This document shows, in pieces, positions 28,717-36,031 of a DNA stretch of 36,113 bases. The translations under genes and the position numbers were made by a program. Source of the stretch: Bacteroidaceae bacterium (GTDB lineage: Bacteria; Bacteroidota; Bacteroidia; Bacteroidales; Bacteroidaceae); the NCBI GenBank assembly GCA_017649485.1, contig JAGCGS010000063.1, positions 1 to 36,113 of the forward strand, given 5' to 3'. Under the pieces are notes generated by a model. It was not told the DNA's origin. It saw only the letters and a list, made by a program, of their open reading frames with translations, and made no database searches. The first letter of the stretch is position 1; each line of letters begins with the position of its first letter.

Positions 28717-29715
28717 CTACTTCAGATTCTTGGTTTTTACCTCTACCCACTTCTTATCGGTATAGAGCAACGATTTGGAGCTCTTAAATACCTTGGCGGC
28801 TTTCTTGCTATGCTTGAACTGCCAGTCGAGCCAAGCCACACCAGCCTGGCCAAACGAGCCTCCGTTCTTCTCCCTGAAGGTACCTCCGTGGGCATCGCCT
28901 GGGATCTCCCTCACGGCAAACACCACAGGAACACCACTCTTGATGTTGTCATAATCCATCGCTGAGTTAGGACGGGCAGGATCGGTATCACCCACGAAAT
29001 AAGCTATGGGGATAGGCAGGTTGATGAGCATCTCCTTCAAAGCCGGACTGATACCCATCATACTACTACGTGTAGGGTCGGCATTATCCGCCATCGCTCC
29101 CAGTCCGCTGTTCCAAAGACCCAACAAAGAGACACGGGGGTCGCCTGAGAGCTTCAAAGCCTGCACACCTCCGCACGACTGACCGAACAGGGCTATATGA
29201 TCGGTATCCACCTTCTGGTAGTAGTTGCTCCCTGGTCGCTGGTTCTCACTGATAATCCAGTCTAAGCCTGCCTTCATATCTTCCTCGGTGGTGACTCCCA
29301 TGGCGGCACGTACACCCTCTGGCACAGGCTCACCCGTAGCAATCACGATATAGCCGTGAGAGGCAATCTCTGTCCAGAATGGACGGAAAGAATCGCCATC
29401 ATCATCGCACCCGGGACCCGACATCAGCACCACAGGAAGCTTGTCTTTCTTGGGGAAGGCACTCAGGTCAACAGGATGATAGATGGTATGATCCTCCAAC
29501 GTAGGGTCCACCTCCATCACCACAGGGTACTTGCCCGTCGGATCCATCCATTTATCGGGCTTCGGACGGTTATTAAAGTACTCCTTCAACTGCTCTTGGG
29601 TAAATGTCTGGGCTGCCCCCTGTGCTTTTACGGTTTGGGGGAACAGCATACCCAAAGCTGTTAAGCACATAGCTATTGAGCTCACTTTCATAAGGTAAAG
29701 ATTCATAGTTTTCAT
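28717..29715 (-). CDS. Secreted alpha/beta-hydrolase (dienelactone/PAF-acetylhydrolase-like)
   Basis: This is a secreted hydrolase of about 332 residues. The nucleophile elbow is GQSCGG, the oxyanion region is VLMSGPGCDDDGD, the acidic residue is probably Asp in VGDTDPARP, and the catalytic His is in PGDAHGG. A signal peptide (around MKVSSIAMCLTALGMLFPQTVKAQ) indicates export. The open frame extends to 29781, but the -7 box at 29746-29739 predicts a transcript start near 29732, so I chose the ATG at 29715. ATGs at 29721, 29706 or 29691 are also possible. Its substrate is unknown; a carbohydrate or lipid ester is plausible. Confidence 0.8.
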   Translation of the reverse strand: MKTMNLYLMKVSSIAMCLTALGMLFPQTVKAQGAAQTFTQEQLKEYFNNRPKPDKWMDPTGKYPVVMEVDPTLEDHTIYHPVDLSAFPKKDKLPVVLMSGPGCDDDGDSFRPFWTEIASHGYIVIATGEPVPEGVRAAMGVTTEEDMKAGLDWIISENQRPGSNYYQKVDTDHIALFGQSCGGVQALKLSGDPRVSLLGLWNSGLGAMADNADPTRSSMMGISPALKEMLINLPIPIAYFVGDTDPARPNSAMDYDNIKSGVPVVFAVREIPGDAHGGTFREKNGGSFGQAGVAWLDWQFKHSKKAAKVFKSSKSLLYTDKKWVEVKTKNLK

Positions 29716-29738
29716 AATCATCAATTTTATTCTTGCTA

Positions 29739-29746
29739 CAAAGATA
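29739..29746 (-). promoter_or_regulatory. Candidate -7 box of the alpha/beta-hydrolase gene
   Basis: TATCTTTG on the minus strand matches TAnnTTTG. TTAG occupies the -33 position 19 nt upstream, one base from TTTG. It overlaps the divergent promoter region of the MFS gene. Confidence 0.5.
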
Positions 29747-29766
29747 AGAAAAAGAAAGAAAATAAC

Positions 29767-29774
29767 TAACTTTG
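29767..29774 (+). promoter_or_regulatory. Candidate -7 box of the MFS/GH31 operon
   Basis: TAACTTTG matches TAnnTTTG and is 25 nt upstream of the ATG at 29800. A -33 TTTG is not evident. The purine-rich stretch just before the ATG (around AAGGAAGC) could serve as ribosome-binding site. Confidence 0.45.
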
Positions 29775-29799
29775 CAATCATAAAAAAGGAAGCAAGAGG

Positions 29800-30984
29800 A
29801 TGGAGAAGCTTTGGAACAACAACTATAAGAAAGTAATGGTGGCAAACTTCACGATGCAGTTTGCGTTCTACCTGCTCACGCCTCTGCTGCCTCTATACCT
29901 GAGCGAATCGTTTGGTTCCACAAAGGACATGATAGGCTTGGTGCTGAGTGGCTACACCATCACAGCCCTGTTGTTCCGTCCTTTCAGCGGCTATGTGGTG
30001 GACAGTTTTCCCCGCAAGAAAGTATTGCTGGTCTGCCTGTCACTATATTTCATCCTCTTCGGTGGCTATCTGTTAGCCAGCTCACTGCTGATGTTCGCCA
30101 TCTTGCGCACCCTACACGGAGGACCCTATGGAGCATCCACCGTAGCTAACAATACCGTTGCCATTGATGTGCTACCCTCAAGTCGAAGGAACGAGGGCAT
30201 CGGTTATTATGGATTAAGCAATAACCTCGCTATGGCCATTGCCCCCACCATCAGCGTGTTCGTATATAAGTATGTGCACAATTTCGATGTGCTGTTCTGG
30301 TTGGCATTCATAGTAGCAGGCATCGGACTGTGGGTGGACTATACGGTGAAGCTTCCTGAGAAGCAGCTGATGAAGGACAAGAAAGCCATCTCGTTCGACA
30401 GGTTCTTGTTATTAAAAGGATGGATGATTGGCTTGAACATCGCTTTCTTTGGCTTCTGCTATGGAGTGCTGAGCAACTACCTCGCTATCTATGGCAAGGA
30501 GGTGATGGGCATCACCAGCGGTACCGGCACTTATTTCCTGCTTCTGAGCATCGGCTTGATTGTATCGCGATTGCAAGGTGCCAAGTCGCTTCGTGAAGGA
30601 AGGCTGACCCGCAATGCGGGAGAGGGCATCATTCTCTCCACCATCGGCTATACGCTCTTCATCGCTATGCCGAATATGATAGGCTACTACGGCTCTGCCA
30701 TCCTCATTGGTTTGGGCAATGGTCACATGTGGCCTGCTATGCAGAATATGATTATCAATGTGGCACAGAATAACGAGCGAGGCACTGCCAATTCTACCCT
30801 ACTCACCTCGTGGGACTTGGGTGTGGGTTTAGGCATCCTGGCAGGAGGCACGATAGCCGAGTTTGGAGGCTATGCGTCTGCTTTCTGGACGATGGCGGCT
30901 ATACATGTGGTGGGCTTTGGCTTGTATTTCTTGGCAACAAAGCAGTTCTTCCTGCAGCGCAAGAGAACGGCATCGTTTACTTAA
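29800..30984 (+). CDS. Major facilitator superfamily transporter
   Basis: This is a 394-residue inner-membrane protein with about 12 hydrophobic helices. It has the MFS loop 2-3 pattern GYVVDSFPRKKVLL and a second-half equivalent around SRLQGAKSLREGRLTR. It begins with FTMQFAFYLLTPLLPLYLSESFG, typical of drug/H+ or sugar antiporter subfamilies. It lies 28 nt upstream of a GH31 gene in the same direction, so oligosaccharide or monosaccharide uptake is a reasonable inference. Drug export cannot be excluded. Confidence 0.88.
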   Translation: MEKLWNNNYKKVMVANFTMQFAFYLLTPLLPLYLSESFGSTKDMIGLVLSGYTITALLFRPFSGYVVDSFPRKKVLLVCLSLYFILFGGYLLASSLLMFAILRTLHGGPYGASTVANNTVAIDVLPSSRRNEGIGYYGLSNNLAMAIAPTISVFVYKYVHNFDVLFWLAFIVAGIGLWVDYTVKLPEKQLMKDKKAISFDRFLLLKGWMIGLNIAFFGFCYGVLSNYLAIYGKEVMGITSGTGTYFLLLSIGLIVSRLQGAKSLREGRLTRNAGEGIILSTIGYTLFIAMPNMIGYYGSAILIGLGNGHMWPAMQNMIINVAQNNERGTANSTLLTSWDLGVGLGILAGGTIAEFGGYASAFWTMAAIHVVGFGLYFLATKQFFLQRKRTASFT

Positions 30985-31012
30985 TTGCTATAAACATCAA
31001 AATGATATAGAT

Positions 31013-33304
31013 ATGAAGAAATGGATTCTGACAACAATGCTGACCTTAACGGCATACGGCATGGCAAATGCCCAACTGATGAACCAAGCAAAGGACATGA
31101 GCCGTGGTTACGTGGATATGACTGCCACCTATTTCTTTGCCGACAGACTGACACAGTTTGATACTGCCAACGGTGAGGGTAAGGTGCAATGGGCCCGCTA
31201 TAGCTTGGAGCCCCGACAGGCTTTCAATACCAATACGGTGGTGGCAGACAAGCTGCAGATGAAAGACTTTCCCGACACAGGCTATGAGAACGACCCACAG
31301 TTCCGCTTCAAGGTGGATTTCATCTCCGATCGTACCGTCAGGGTGCGTATGCTCACCTCGTTGGTGGCACCCAAGGATGTGGAAGAGATCATGCTGAGCC
31401 CGCAGTTTATGAAGGACAATCCGCATGTGACCTGGATTTGCACCGAGAATGAGCAAGCCATCACCTATACCAGCACGAAGGGCTCGCTCACCATCGAGAA
31501 GCATCCTTGGCGATTGGTGCTTAAAGATGCCAATGGCAAGGTGCTGACGCAGACCTGGACCAACGATGACAACTGGGTGAGCCAGGTGAAGCTCTTACCT
31601 TTTGGCTTTAAGAAGAGCGGTACCGACAACTCGCGTATGCTCAACCCCGTGTTCAGTCTCAAGACCGGCGAACGCATCTATGGATGTGGCGAGTCGCCCA
31701 CAGGCCTGAACAAGGCTGGGCAGAAGGTGCACCTGTTTGTTACCGACCCACAAGGTCCTGAGACCGACGAGATGTACAAGCCCGTGCCGTTCTATTTCTC
31801 CAACCGTGGCTACGGCATGTTCATGCACACCTCAGCCCCTGTTACCTGCGACTTCGGTGCCACTTATGTAGGAGCCACCAAGCTGTTCATGGCAGACGAA
31901 GCCGTCGATTTCTTCTTCTTTATAGGCAACCCTGCTGAGATACTGAACGAATATACCAACTTAGTGGGCAAGACACCCATGCCACCCCTGTGGAGCTTTG
32001 GCACCTGGATGAGCCGCATCACCTACCTGAGCGACAAAGATGCCTACGGCATAGCCAAGAACCTGCGTGATAACCGCATACCTGCCGATGTGATTCACCT
32101 TGATACAGGTTGGTTTGGCGTTGATTGGCAATGCGACTATAAGTTTGCCGAGGATCGCTTCGACAATCCACAGCAAATGGTGAAGAACCTGTTGGACGAC
32201 GGTTTCCACATCAGCCTGTGGCAACTGCCCTACTTCACCCAGCACAATGTGTTCTACAACGAACTGATTGAGAAGAATTTGGTGGTACGCAATGCCGATG
32301 GTTCTCTTCCCTACGAGGATGCTTGCCTGGACTTTACCAACCCCGAAGCCGTGAAGTGGTACCAAGGTCACTTGCGTAACCTGCTCGACATGGGTGTGGG
32401 TGCCATCAAGGTGGATTTTGGCGAGGGGGCTCCCTACGATGGATTCTACCACAACGGCCGTGGTGGCTTGTATGAGCACAACCTATACCCTGTGCGTTAT
32501 AACAAGGCGGTATGGGATGTAACCAAAGATGTGCAGAAAGACGGTGCGGTGATTTGGGCACGCTCGGCTTGGGCTGGCTCACAACGCTACCCGCTCCATT
32601 GGGGTGGCGATGCAGCCAACACCAACGAGGCAATGCTCTCTACCCTGCATGCCGGCATGAGCTTCGGTCTCTCTGGCTTCCCCTTCTGGAGCCATGACAT
32701 CGGTGGCTTTGTACAGTCAACATCCGAGGATCTCTATCGCCGTTGGTTGCCATTCGGCTTCCTCACCTCCCATACTCGCAGTCATGGGGCACCTCCTACC
32801 GAGCCCTGGCTCTATAACCAGGAGTTTACCGACTATTACCGTGCCAATGCCGAGATGAAATACGCCCTGATGCCTTACATCGTTGAGCAGGCAAAGGTAT
32901 GTACAGAGACAGGCTTACCGATGGTAAGGGCTATGTTCATTGAATATCCTGACGACCCGGTGGCTTGGATGGTGGAAGACCAGTACCTGTTTGGCAAGGA
33001 CATCCTGATGGCACCTATCTTCGACACACCGCAGGAGTTTGTGGATCCTAAGAATAACTATAACAATTCTGACCATCGCCCCACCACTGGTTTGCGCCAC
33101 TGGACACGCAAGGTCTATCTGCCTGGAGGTGCTTGGGTGGATTATCAGACGGGCAAAGTCTATCAGGCAGGGTGGCACGACATCACTACTGACAAATTAG
33201 AGGCAGTGATATTGGTTAGAAAGGGTGCAACCATCCCTACCGCCAAGGTGGCACAGAGCACCAAGGACATCGACTGGAAGAGCGTGAAGAATGTAAAATA
33301 TTGA
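31013..33304 (+). CDS. GH31 alpha-xylosidase/alpha-glucosidase, secreted
   Basis: This is a 763-residue GH31 enzyme with a signal peptide (MKKWILTTMLTLTAYGMANAQ). An N-terminal beta-sandwich (about 40-270) precedes a TIM barrel (about 320-640). The nucleophile is Asp468 in IKVDFGEGAP and the acid/base is Asp533 in HWGGDAANT. The motifs PPLWSFGTWMSR and DVIHLDTGWF are family hallmarks, and the FGE after the nucleophile resembles YicI-type alpha-xylosidases. I place the start at the ATG at 31013. The open frame from 30863 overlaps the MFS gene by 122 nt and lacks a signal at its beginning. Together with the MFS gene it may process xyloglucan-derived or alpha-glucan oligosaccharides. Confidence 0.9.
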   Translation: MKKWILTTMLTLTAYGMANAQLMNQAKDMSRGYVDMTATYFFADRLTQFDTANGEGKVQWARYSLEPRQAFNTNTVVADKLQMKDFPDTGYENDPQFRFKVDFISDRTVRVRMLTSLVAPKDVEEIMLSPQFMKDNPHVTWICTENEQAITYTSTKGSLTIEKHPWRLVLKDANGKVLTQTWTNDDNWVSQVKLLPFGFKKSGTDNSRMLNPVFSLKTGERIYGCGESPTGLNKAGQKVHLFVTDPQGPETDEMYKPVPFYFSNRGYGMFMHTSAPVTCDFGATYVGATKLFMADEAVDFFFFIGNPAEILNEYTNLVGKTPMPPLWSFGTWMSRITYLSDKDAYGIAKNLRDNRIPADVIHLDTGWFGVDWQCDYKFAEDRFDNPQQMVKNLLDDGFHISLWQLPYFTQHNVFYNELIEKNLVVRNADGSLPYEDACLDFTNPEAVKWYQGHLRNLLDMGVGAIKVDFGEGAPYDGFYHNGRGGLYEHNLYPVRYNKAVWDVTKDVQKDGAVIWARSAWAGSQRYPLHWGGDAANTNEAMLSTLHAGMSFGLSGFPFWSHDIGGFVQSTSEDLYRRWLPFGFLTSHTRSHGAPPTEPWLYNQEFTDYYRANAEMKYALMPYIVEQAKVCTETGLPMVRAMFIEYPDDPVAWMVEDQYLFGKDILMAPIFDTPQEFVDPKNNYNNSDHRPTTGLRHWTRKVYLPGGAWVDYQTGKVYQAGWHDITTDKLEAVILVRKGATIPTAKVAQSTKDIDWKSVKNVKY

Positions 33305-33311
33305 TACAAAC

Positions 33312-34667
33312 ATGGGAGCTTGGTTTAGCAAGATAGTAGAGCTTATAGACAAGGTGTGGGAGTGGCTCATCAAGTTTATCACTTTCGGCATCTGGCAAGA
33401 CAGCGTATATGAGCGGCTGTCGCTCAGAAACGCGGTGGCGTATATCACGCGCGTGATTTACATTCTGGTGGACCGCTTCACCACCGATAAGATTAGCAAC
33501 AAGGCTGCGGCACTGACTTATAGCACCTTGCTCTCTATCGTGCCCATCCTCGCTATTCTGTTTGGCATCGCACGCGGTTTCGGCTTCGACAACCTGCTGC
33601 AACAGCAGGTGGAGAATGGGTTGGGAGGAGCCACAGAAGCCACAAAGTATATCTTCCAGTTTGTAGAGTCGTATCTCTCGCAGACCACCGGAGGCGTGTT
33701 CTTGGGCGTAGGTCTGATTGCCTTGCTGTGGACATTCATCAGCTTGGTGAACAACATGGAGAGCATCTTTAACGATATCTGGTATGTAAAGAAAGACCGC
33801 ACGCCCTATCGCAAGGTGACCGACTATTTCTCGATGCTGATTCTGATGCCCATCCTCATTATCATCAGCGGTGGTCTGAGCATCTTCATGAGTACGTTGT
33901 TCAGCAAGATAGAGGGCTATGCGCTGTTGGCTCCTATGGTGAGATTCCTCATTCGCCTAGTGCCATACGTATTGAGCTGGCTCATGTTCACCGCCCTATA
34001 CATCTTCATGCCCAACACAAAGGTAAAGTTCCTCTATGCCCTGATAGCGGGTGTCTTGGCAGGCACCATGTTCCAGGCATTCCAGTACCTGTATATCAGC
34101 GGTCAGGTATGGGTATCTCGTTACAACGCCATCTATGGTAGTTTTGCGGCTTTGCCTTTATTCCTATTGTGGATGCAGGTATCTTGGACGATTTGCATCT
34201 TAGGTGCCCAGCTGACGCATGTGATGCAGAACTTCAAGCGTTACGACAACTATAAGGAGGTGAACAACGCCTCGTATGAATACCGCAACTACCTGGCTGT
34301 GGTGCTGATGTCTATGATTTGCAAGCAGTATGCCCAGGGTGACGACAAGCCTTATTCTGCCCGTCAGCTCTCTAACAAGTGCCACATACCTATCCAGCTG
34401 ACGCAGACGGTGCTGAATGAGCTTACGGAAGCCGAGCTGTTGATTATGAATTCAACTGACAAAAGCCAGGAGGAGATCTACCTGCCCGCATCGGGTTGTG
34501 TGGATATCACATTGGCAGAAACGATAGACCGCCTTAGCACCAAGGGCTTTGGCTTCAAGGATTTCAAGGTGGACTGGCAGGAGCAGTTCAAGACGCATTA
34601 CGATCAGTTAGAGCAGGCTCGCCTGGCATTCAGGCAGACGGGCGATATTCAGGTAAAAGATTTGTAG
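33312..34667 (+). CDS. YihY/BrkB-family membrane protein
   Basis: This is a 451-residue inner-membrane protein of the YihY (BrkB, historically mis-named RNase BN) family. The family core (about 40-310) has six or so helices with the conserved KAAALTYSTLLSIVPILAI near 60-80 and YNAIYGSFAALPLFLLWMQ near 275-295. The C-terminal 140 residues are soluble, as is common in Bacteroidota members, and include a helix-turn-helix-like segment (SARQLSNKCHIPIQLTQTVL). The molecular function of the family is not settled. It starts 7 nt after the GH31 stop and directly precedes rnpB. Confidence 0.9.
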   Translation: MGAWFSKIVELIDKVWEWLIKFITFGIWQDSVYERLSLRNAVAYITRVIYILVDRFTTDKISNKAAALTYSTLLSIVPILAILFGIARGFGFDNLLQQQVENGLGGATEATKYIFQFVESYLSQTTGGVFLGVGLIALLWTFISLVNNMESIFNDIWYVKKDRTPYRKVTDYFSMLILMPILIIISGGLSIFMSTLFSKIEGYALLAPMVRFLIRLVPYVLSWLMFTALYIFMPNTKVKFLYALIAGVLAGTMFQAFQYLYISGQVWVSRYNAIYGSFAALPLFLLWMQVSWTICILGAQLTHVMQNFKRYDNYKEVNNASYEYRNYLAVVLMSMICKQYAQGDDKPYSARQLSNKCHIPIQLTQTVLNELTEAELLIMNSTDKSQEEIYLPASGCVDITLAETIDRLSTKGFGFKDFKVDWQEQFKTHYDQLEQARLAFRQTGDIQVKDL

Positions 34668-34669
34668 TA

Positions 34670-34701
34670 TTTGGTTATTTCCAGAATTTGTAGTAATTTC
34701 G
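34670..34701 (+). promoter_or_regulatory. Promoter of rnpB
   Basis: TTTG (34670-34673), 20 nt, then TAATTTCG (34694-34701), one base off TAnnTTTG. The predicted start is near 34708-34710, exactly where the RNase P RNA P1 helix begins. Confidence 0.7.
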
Positions 34702-34709
34702 CAGCCTAG

Positions 34710-35070
34710 AAACAGTTGGTCGGCTTGTCGCGTGCATCTTCATGATACAGGAGGAAAGTCCGGGCAACACAGAGCATTCCACTTCTTAATGGGAAGCAGT
34801 CCGTGAGGGTTGAGTAAAGCAGAAGAAAACAACCGCCTCTCTCGGGAGGTAAGGGTGAGAAGGTGGGGTAAGAGCCCACCAGCCTTGCGGTGACGTAAGG
34901 GCTGTGCTACTTGGAAGTTGAAAGGTCATGTAAACTGGCGCTATAAGGGCTGCTCGTCCAATGCCAGAGGGTGGACCGATAAAGCCTGCTGGTGACAGCT
35001 GGCTCAGATAAATGACAGGCACCTTGCCTACCAAGGAACAGAACCCGGCTTACAGACCAACTGTTTTTTT
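34710..35070 (+). ncRNA. rnpB: RNase P RNA, bacterial type A
   Basis: The catalytic RNA subunit of RNase P, which matures tRNA 5' ends. The universally conserved core GAGGAAAGTCCGGGC is at about 34751-34765 and its partner AGAACCCGGCTTACAG is near 35040-35055, the two halves of the P4 region. The termini AACAGTTGGTC and GACCAACTGTT pair as helix P1. Its length of about 355 nt is normal. It has its own promoter and terminates in a T-run. Confidence 0.95.
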
Positions 35071-35074
35071 TATT
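35054..35074 (+). terminator. rnpB terminator
   Basis: The 3' strand of helix P1 (GACCAACTG) is followed by a run of eight T, then ATTA. Termination presumably uses the P1 pairing plus the U-tract. Confidence 0.65.
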
Positions 35075-35179
35075 ACTCCTTAGATTTTGTTATTTCTCGG
35101 CAGATTATTTGCATTACCGCACACCAAACATCCGCCATGAATTGTTCTATTGGTGCCATTCGCCATGTTCAGATTTGCC

Positions 35180-35205
35180 CTCTATTTGCAATATCCCAAA
35201 TAGAG
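35180..35205. repeat. Hairpin with 9-bp stem
   Basis: CTCTATTTG (35180-35188) pairs perfectly with CAAATAGAG (35197-35205) across an 8-nt loop. No T-run follows, so a terminator role is unlikely. Confidence 0.5.
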
Positions 35206-35290
35206 CATTTATGCATCACTCAAAATAAACCAAATGCCAGCGAATAAACATTCTGCATATTCATGCATTGCTGTCCTGTTCAGATGTAAT

Positions 35291-35355
35291 GTTCGTGCAT
35301 ACCGTTCGTGCATATTGTTCGTGCATATTGTTCGTGCATATTGTTCGTTCGGATT
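35291..35355. repeat. 13-bp tandem repeat array
   Basis: Five consecutive 13-bp units. The first is GTTCGTGCATACC, the next three are identical (GTTCGTGCATATT), and the last is diverged (GTTCGTTCGGATT) and runs into the first REP-like palindrome. There are no spacers, so it is not a CRISPR. Confidence 0.85.
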
Positions 35356-35476
35356 TGCAATCCGAACGGGCTGAATATGAGCATTTTTAATGCGGGAAAA
35401 ATATTATCAGGGAAGATATATTATCGGATTGCAAATCCTTATATTCAATGCGTCCGGATTACAAATCCGAACGAAC
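35346..35476. repeat. REP/BIME-like inverted pair of palindromes
   Basis: CGTTCGGATT (35346-35355) and AATCCGAACG (35359-35368) form a perfect 10-bp stem with a TGC loop. A second copy on the opposite strand at 35453-35476 matches the first (35343-35366) at 22 of 24 positions. A shorter middle copy (GGATTGCAAATCC) lies at 35426-35438. Two palindromes in inverted orientation about 85 bp apart are the layout of bacterial REPIN/BIME elements mobilised by RAYT-type transposases. No transposase is in the window. Confidence 0.65.
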
Positions 35477-35661
35477 GGGGGGGGAATGCCGAGCATGAGC
35501 GATTTATCTAAATCCGTCGTGCATACAACGAAGACCATCACTACCAGCAGGGTGATGATGAAACGAAGGGGGAATATGTTTCTTTACAAGCGTAAGAAGA
35601 GCAGGGGGTGGCAACTTGCGCCGTTATTGGCTGTTAGTAGCATCATATTGCCCATTTGCAT
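35407..35661 (-). pseudogene. Possible degenerate small membrane-protein frame with one internal stop
   Basis: On the minus strand an ATG at 35661, 12 nt after the expected start of the TATATTTG promoter-like box, opens a 25-codon frame (MQMGNMMLLTANNGASCHPL..) ending in TAA at 35586-35584. The same frame continues without a stop for 58 more codons, including a strongly hydrophobic segment FPLRFIITLLVVMVFVVC, and then runs into the REP repeats and a TGA at 35409-35407. This could be a decayed gene, a leader peptide followed by a separate ORF, or chance. I do not recognise a family. Confidence 0.3.
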
Positions 35662-35679
35662 GCTTGTCGTTCCAAGTTA

Positions 35680-35687
35680 CAAATATA
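35680..35687 (-). promoter_or_regulatory. Minus-strand -7-like box
   Basis: TATATTTG on the minus strand matches TAnnTTTG and is followed by the short ORF starting at 35661. No TTTG was found at the -33 position. Confidence 0.35.
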
Positions 35688-35920
35688 CGAAAAAAAGTAG
35701 GGAAATTTTTGCCTGTCAGTCATTATTTTACGATAACCTGTCGGATACGGCAAAGGCGAAGCTCGTGCGATATGAAATTAAAAAAAAGTCGTCGAAATTA
35801 TTATTTCTCGGTCTGTTGCCTGGTCGCCCGACTGAAACTGTTGCATATGCGTAGTGGTTTATAGCACCCCCACTACCTACCGCAACCGTTTCCCGCCATC
35901 CGGGCGATCAATGGTTCATG

Positions 35921-35980
35921 TACAAAGTTATCAAAAGCTGCCCAAAAGCTACAAAAGGGTATCAAAGAGTACCAATGGGT
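35921..35980. repeat. Helically phased 10-bp direct repeat array
   Basis: Six degenerate units at exact 10-bp spacing: TACAAAGTTA, TCAAAAGCTG, CCCAAAAGCT, ACAAAAGGGT, ATCAAAGAGT, ACCAATGGGT. Each has an A-tract in the same place. It ends 23 nt before a TAACTTTG promoter-like box. Phasing with the DNA helix suggests intrinsic curvature or a repeated protein-binding site. Confidence 0.65.
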
Positions 35981-36003
35981 ACAGTAACTATTTTGCGATG
36001 TTG

Positions 36004-36011
36004 TAACTTTG
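36004..36011 (+). promoter_or_regulatory. Candidate -7 box before the last gene
   Basis: TAACTTTG matches TAnnTTTG. A TTTG exists at 35992-35995 but is too close to serve as -33. Transcription would start near 36018. Confidence 0.45.
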
Positions 36012-36031
36012 CATCGTCATCCTGGATGATA

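Larger units (their letters stand above)
35075..36031. other. Repeat-rich region without a convincing intact gene
   Basis: About 960 nt between rnpB and the last gene. Open frames here (for example 35390-35854 and 35308-35511, plus strand) run through repeats and have no recognisable domains, so I do not call them. The region holds a 9-bp stem hairpin (35180-35205), a 13-bp tandem array (35291-35355), REP-like inverted palindromes (35346-35476), an eight-G run (35477-35484), a minus-strand promoter-like box with a short ORF (35584-35687) and a 10-bp phased array (35921-35980). Confidence 0.7.

Noticed and set aside
30863-31012. Upstream extension of the GH31 frame
   Set aside because: It overlaps the MFS gene by 122 nt in another frame, and the signal peptide begins at the ATG at 31013.
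31961-32479. 172-codon minus-strand open frame inside the GH31 gene
   Set aside because: It covers the GH31 active-site region on the wrong strand and has no recognisable domain.
35291-35355. CRISPR array
   Set aside because: The 13-bp units are contiguous with no spacers and there are no cas genes.
35390-35854. 154-codon plus-strand open frame after rnpB
   Set aside because: Its first third is translated from REP-like palindromes, and the rest lacks a recognisable domain. A start inside repeats is not credible.
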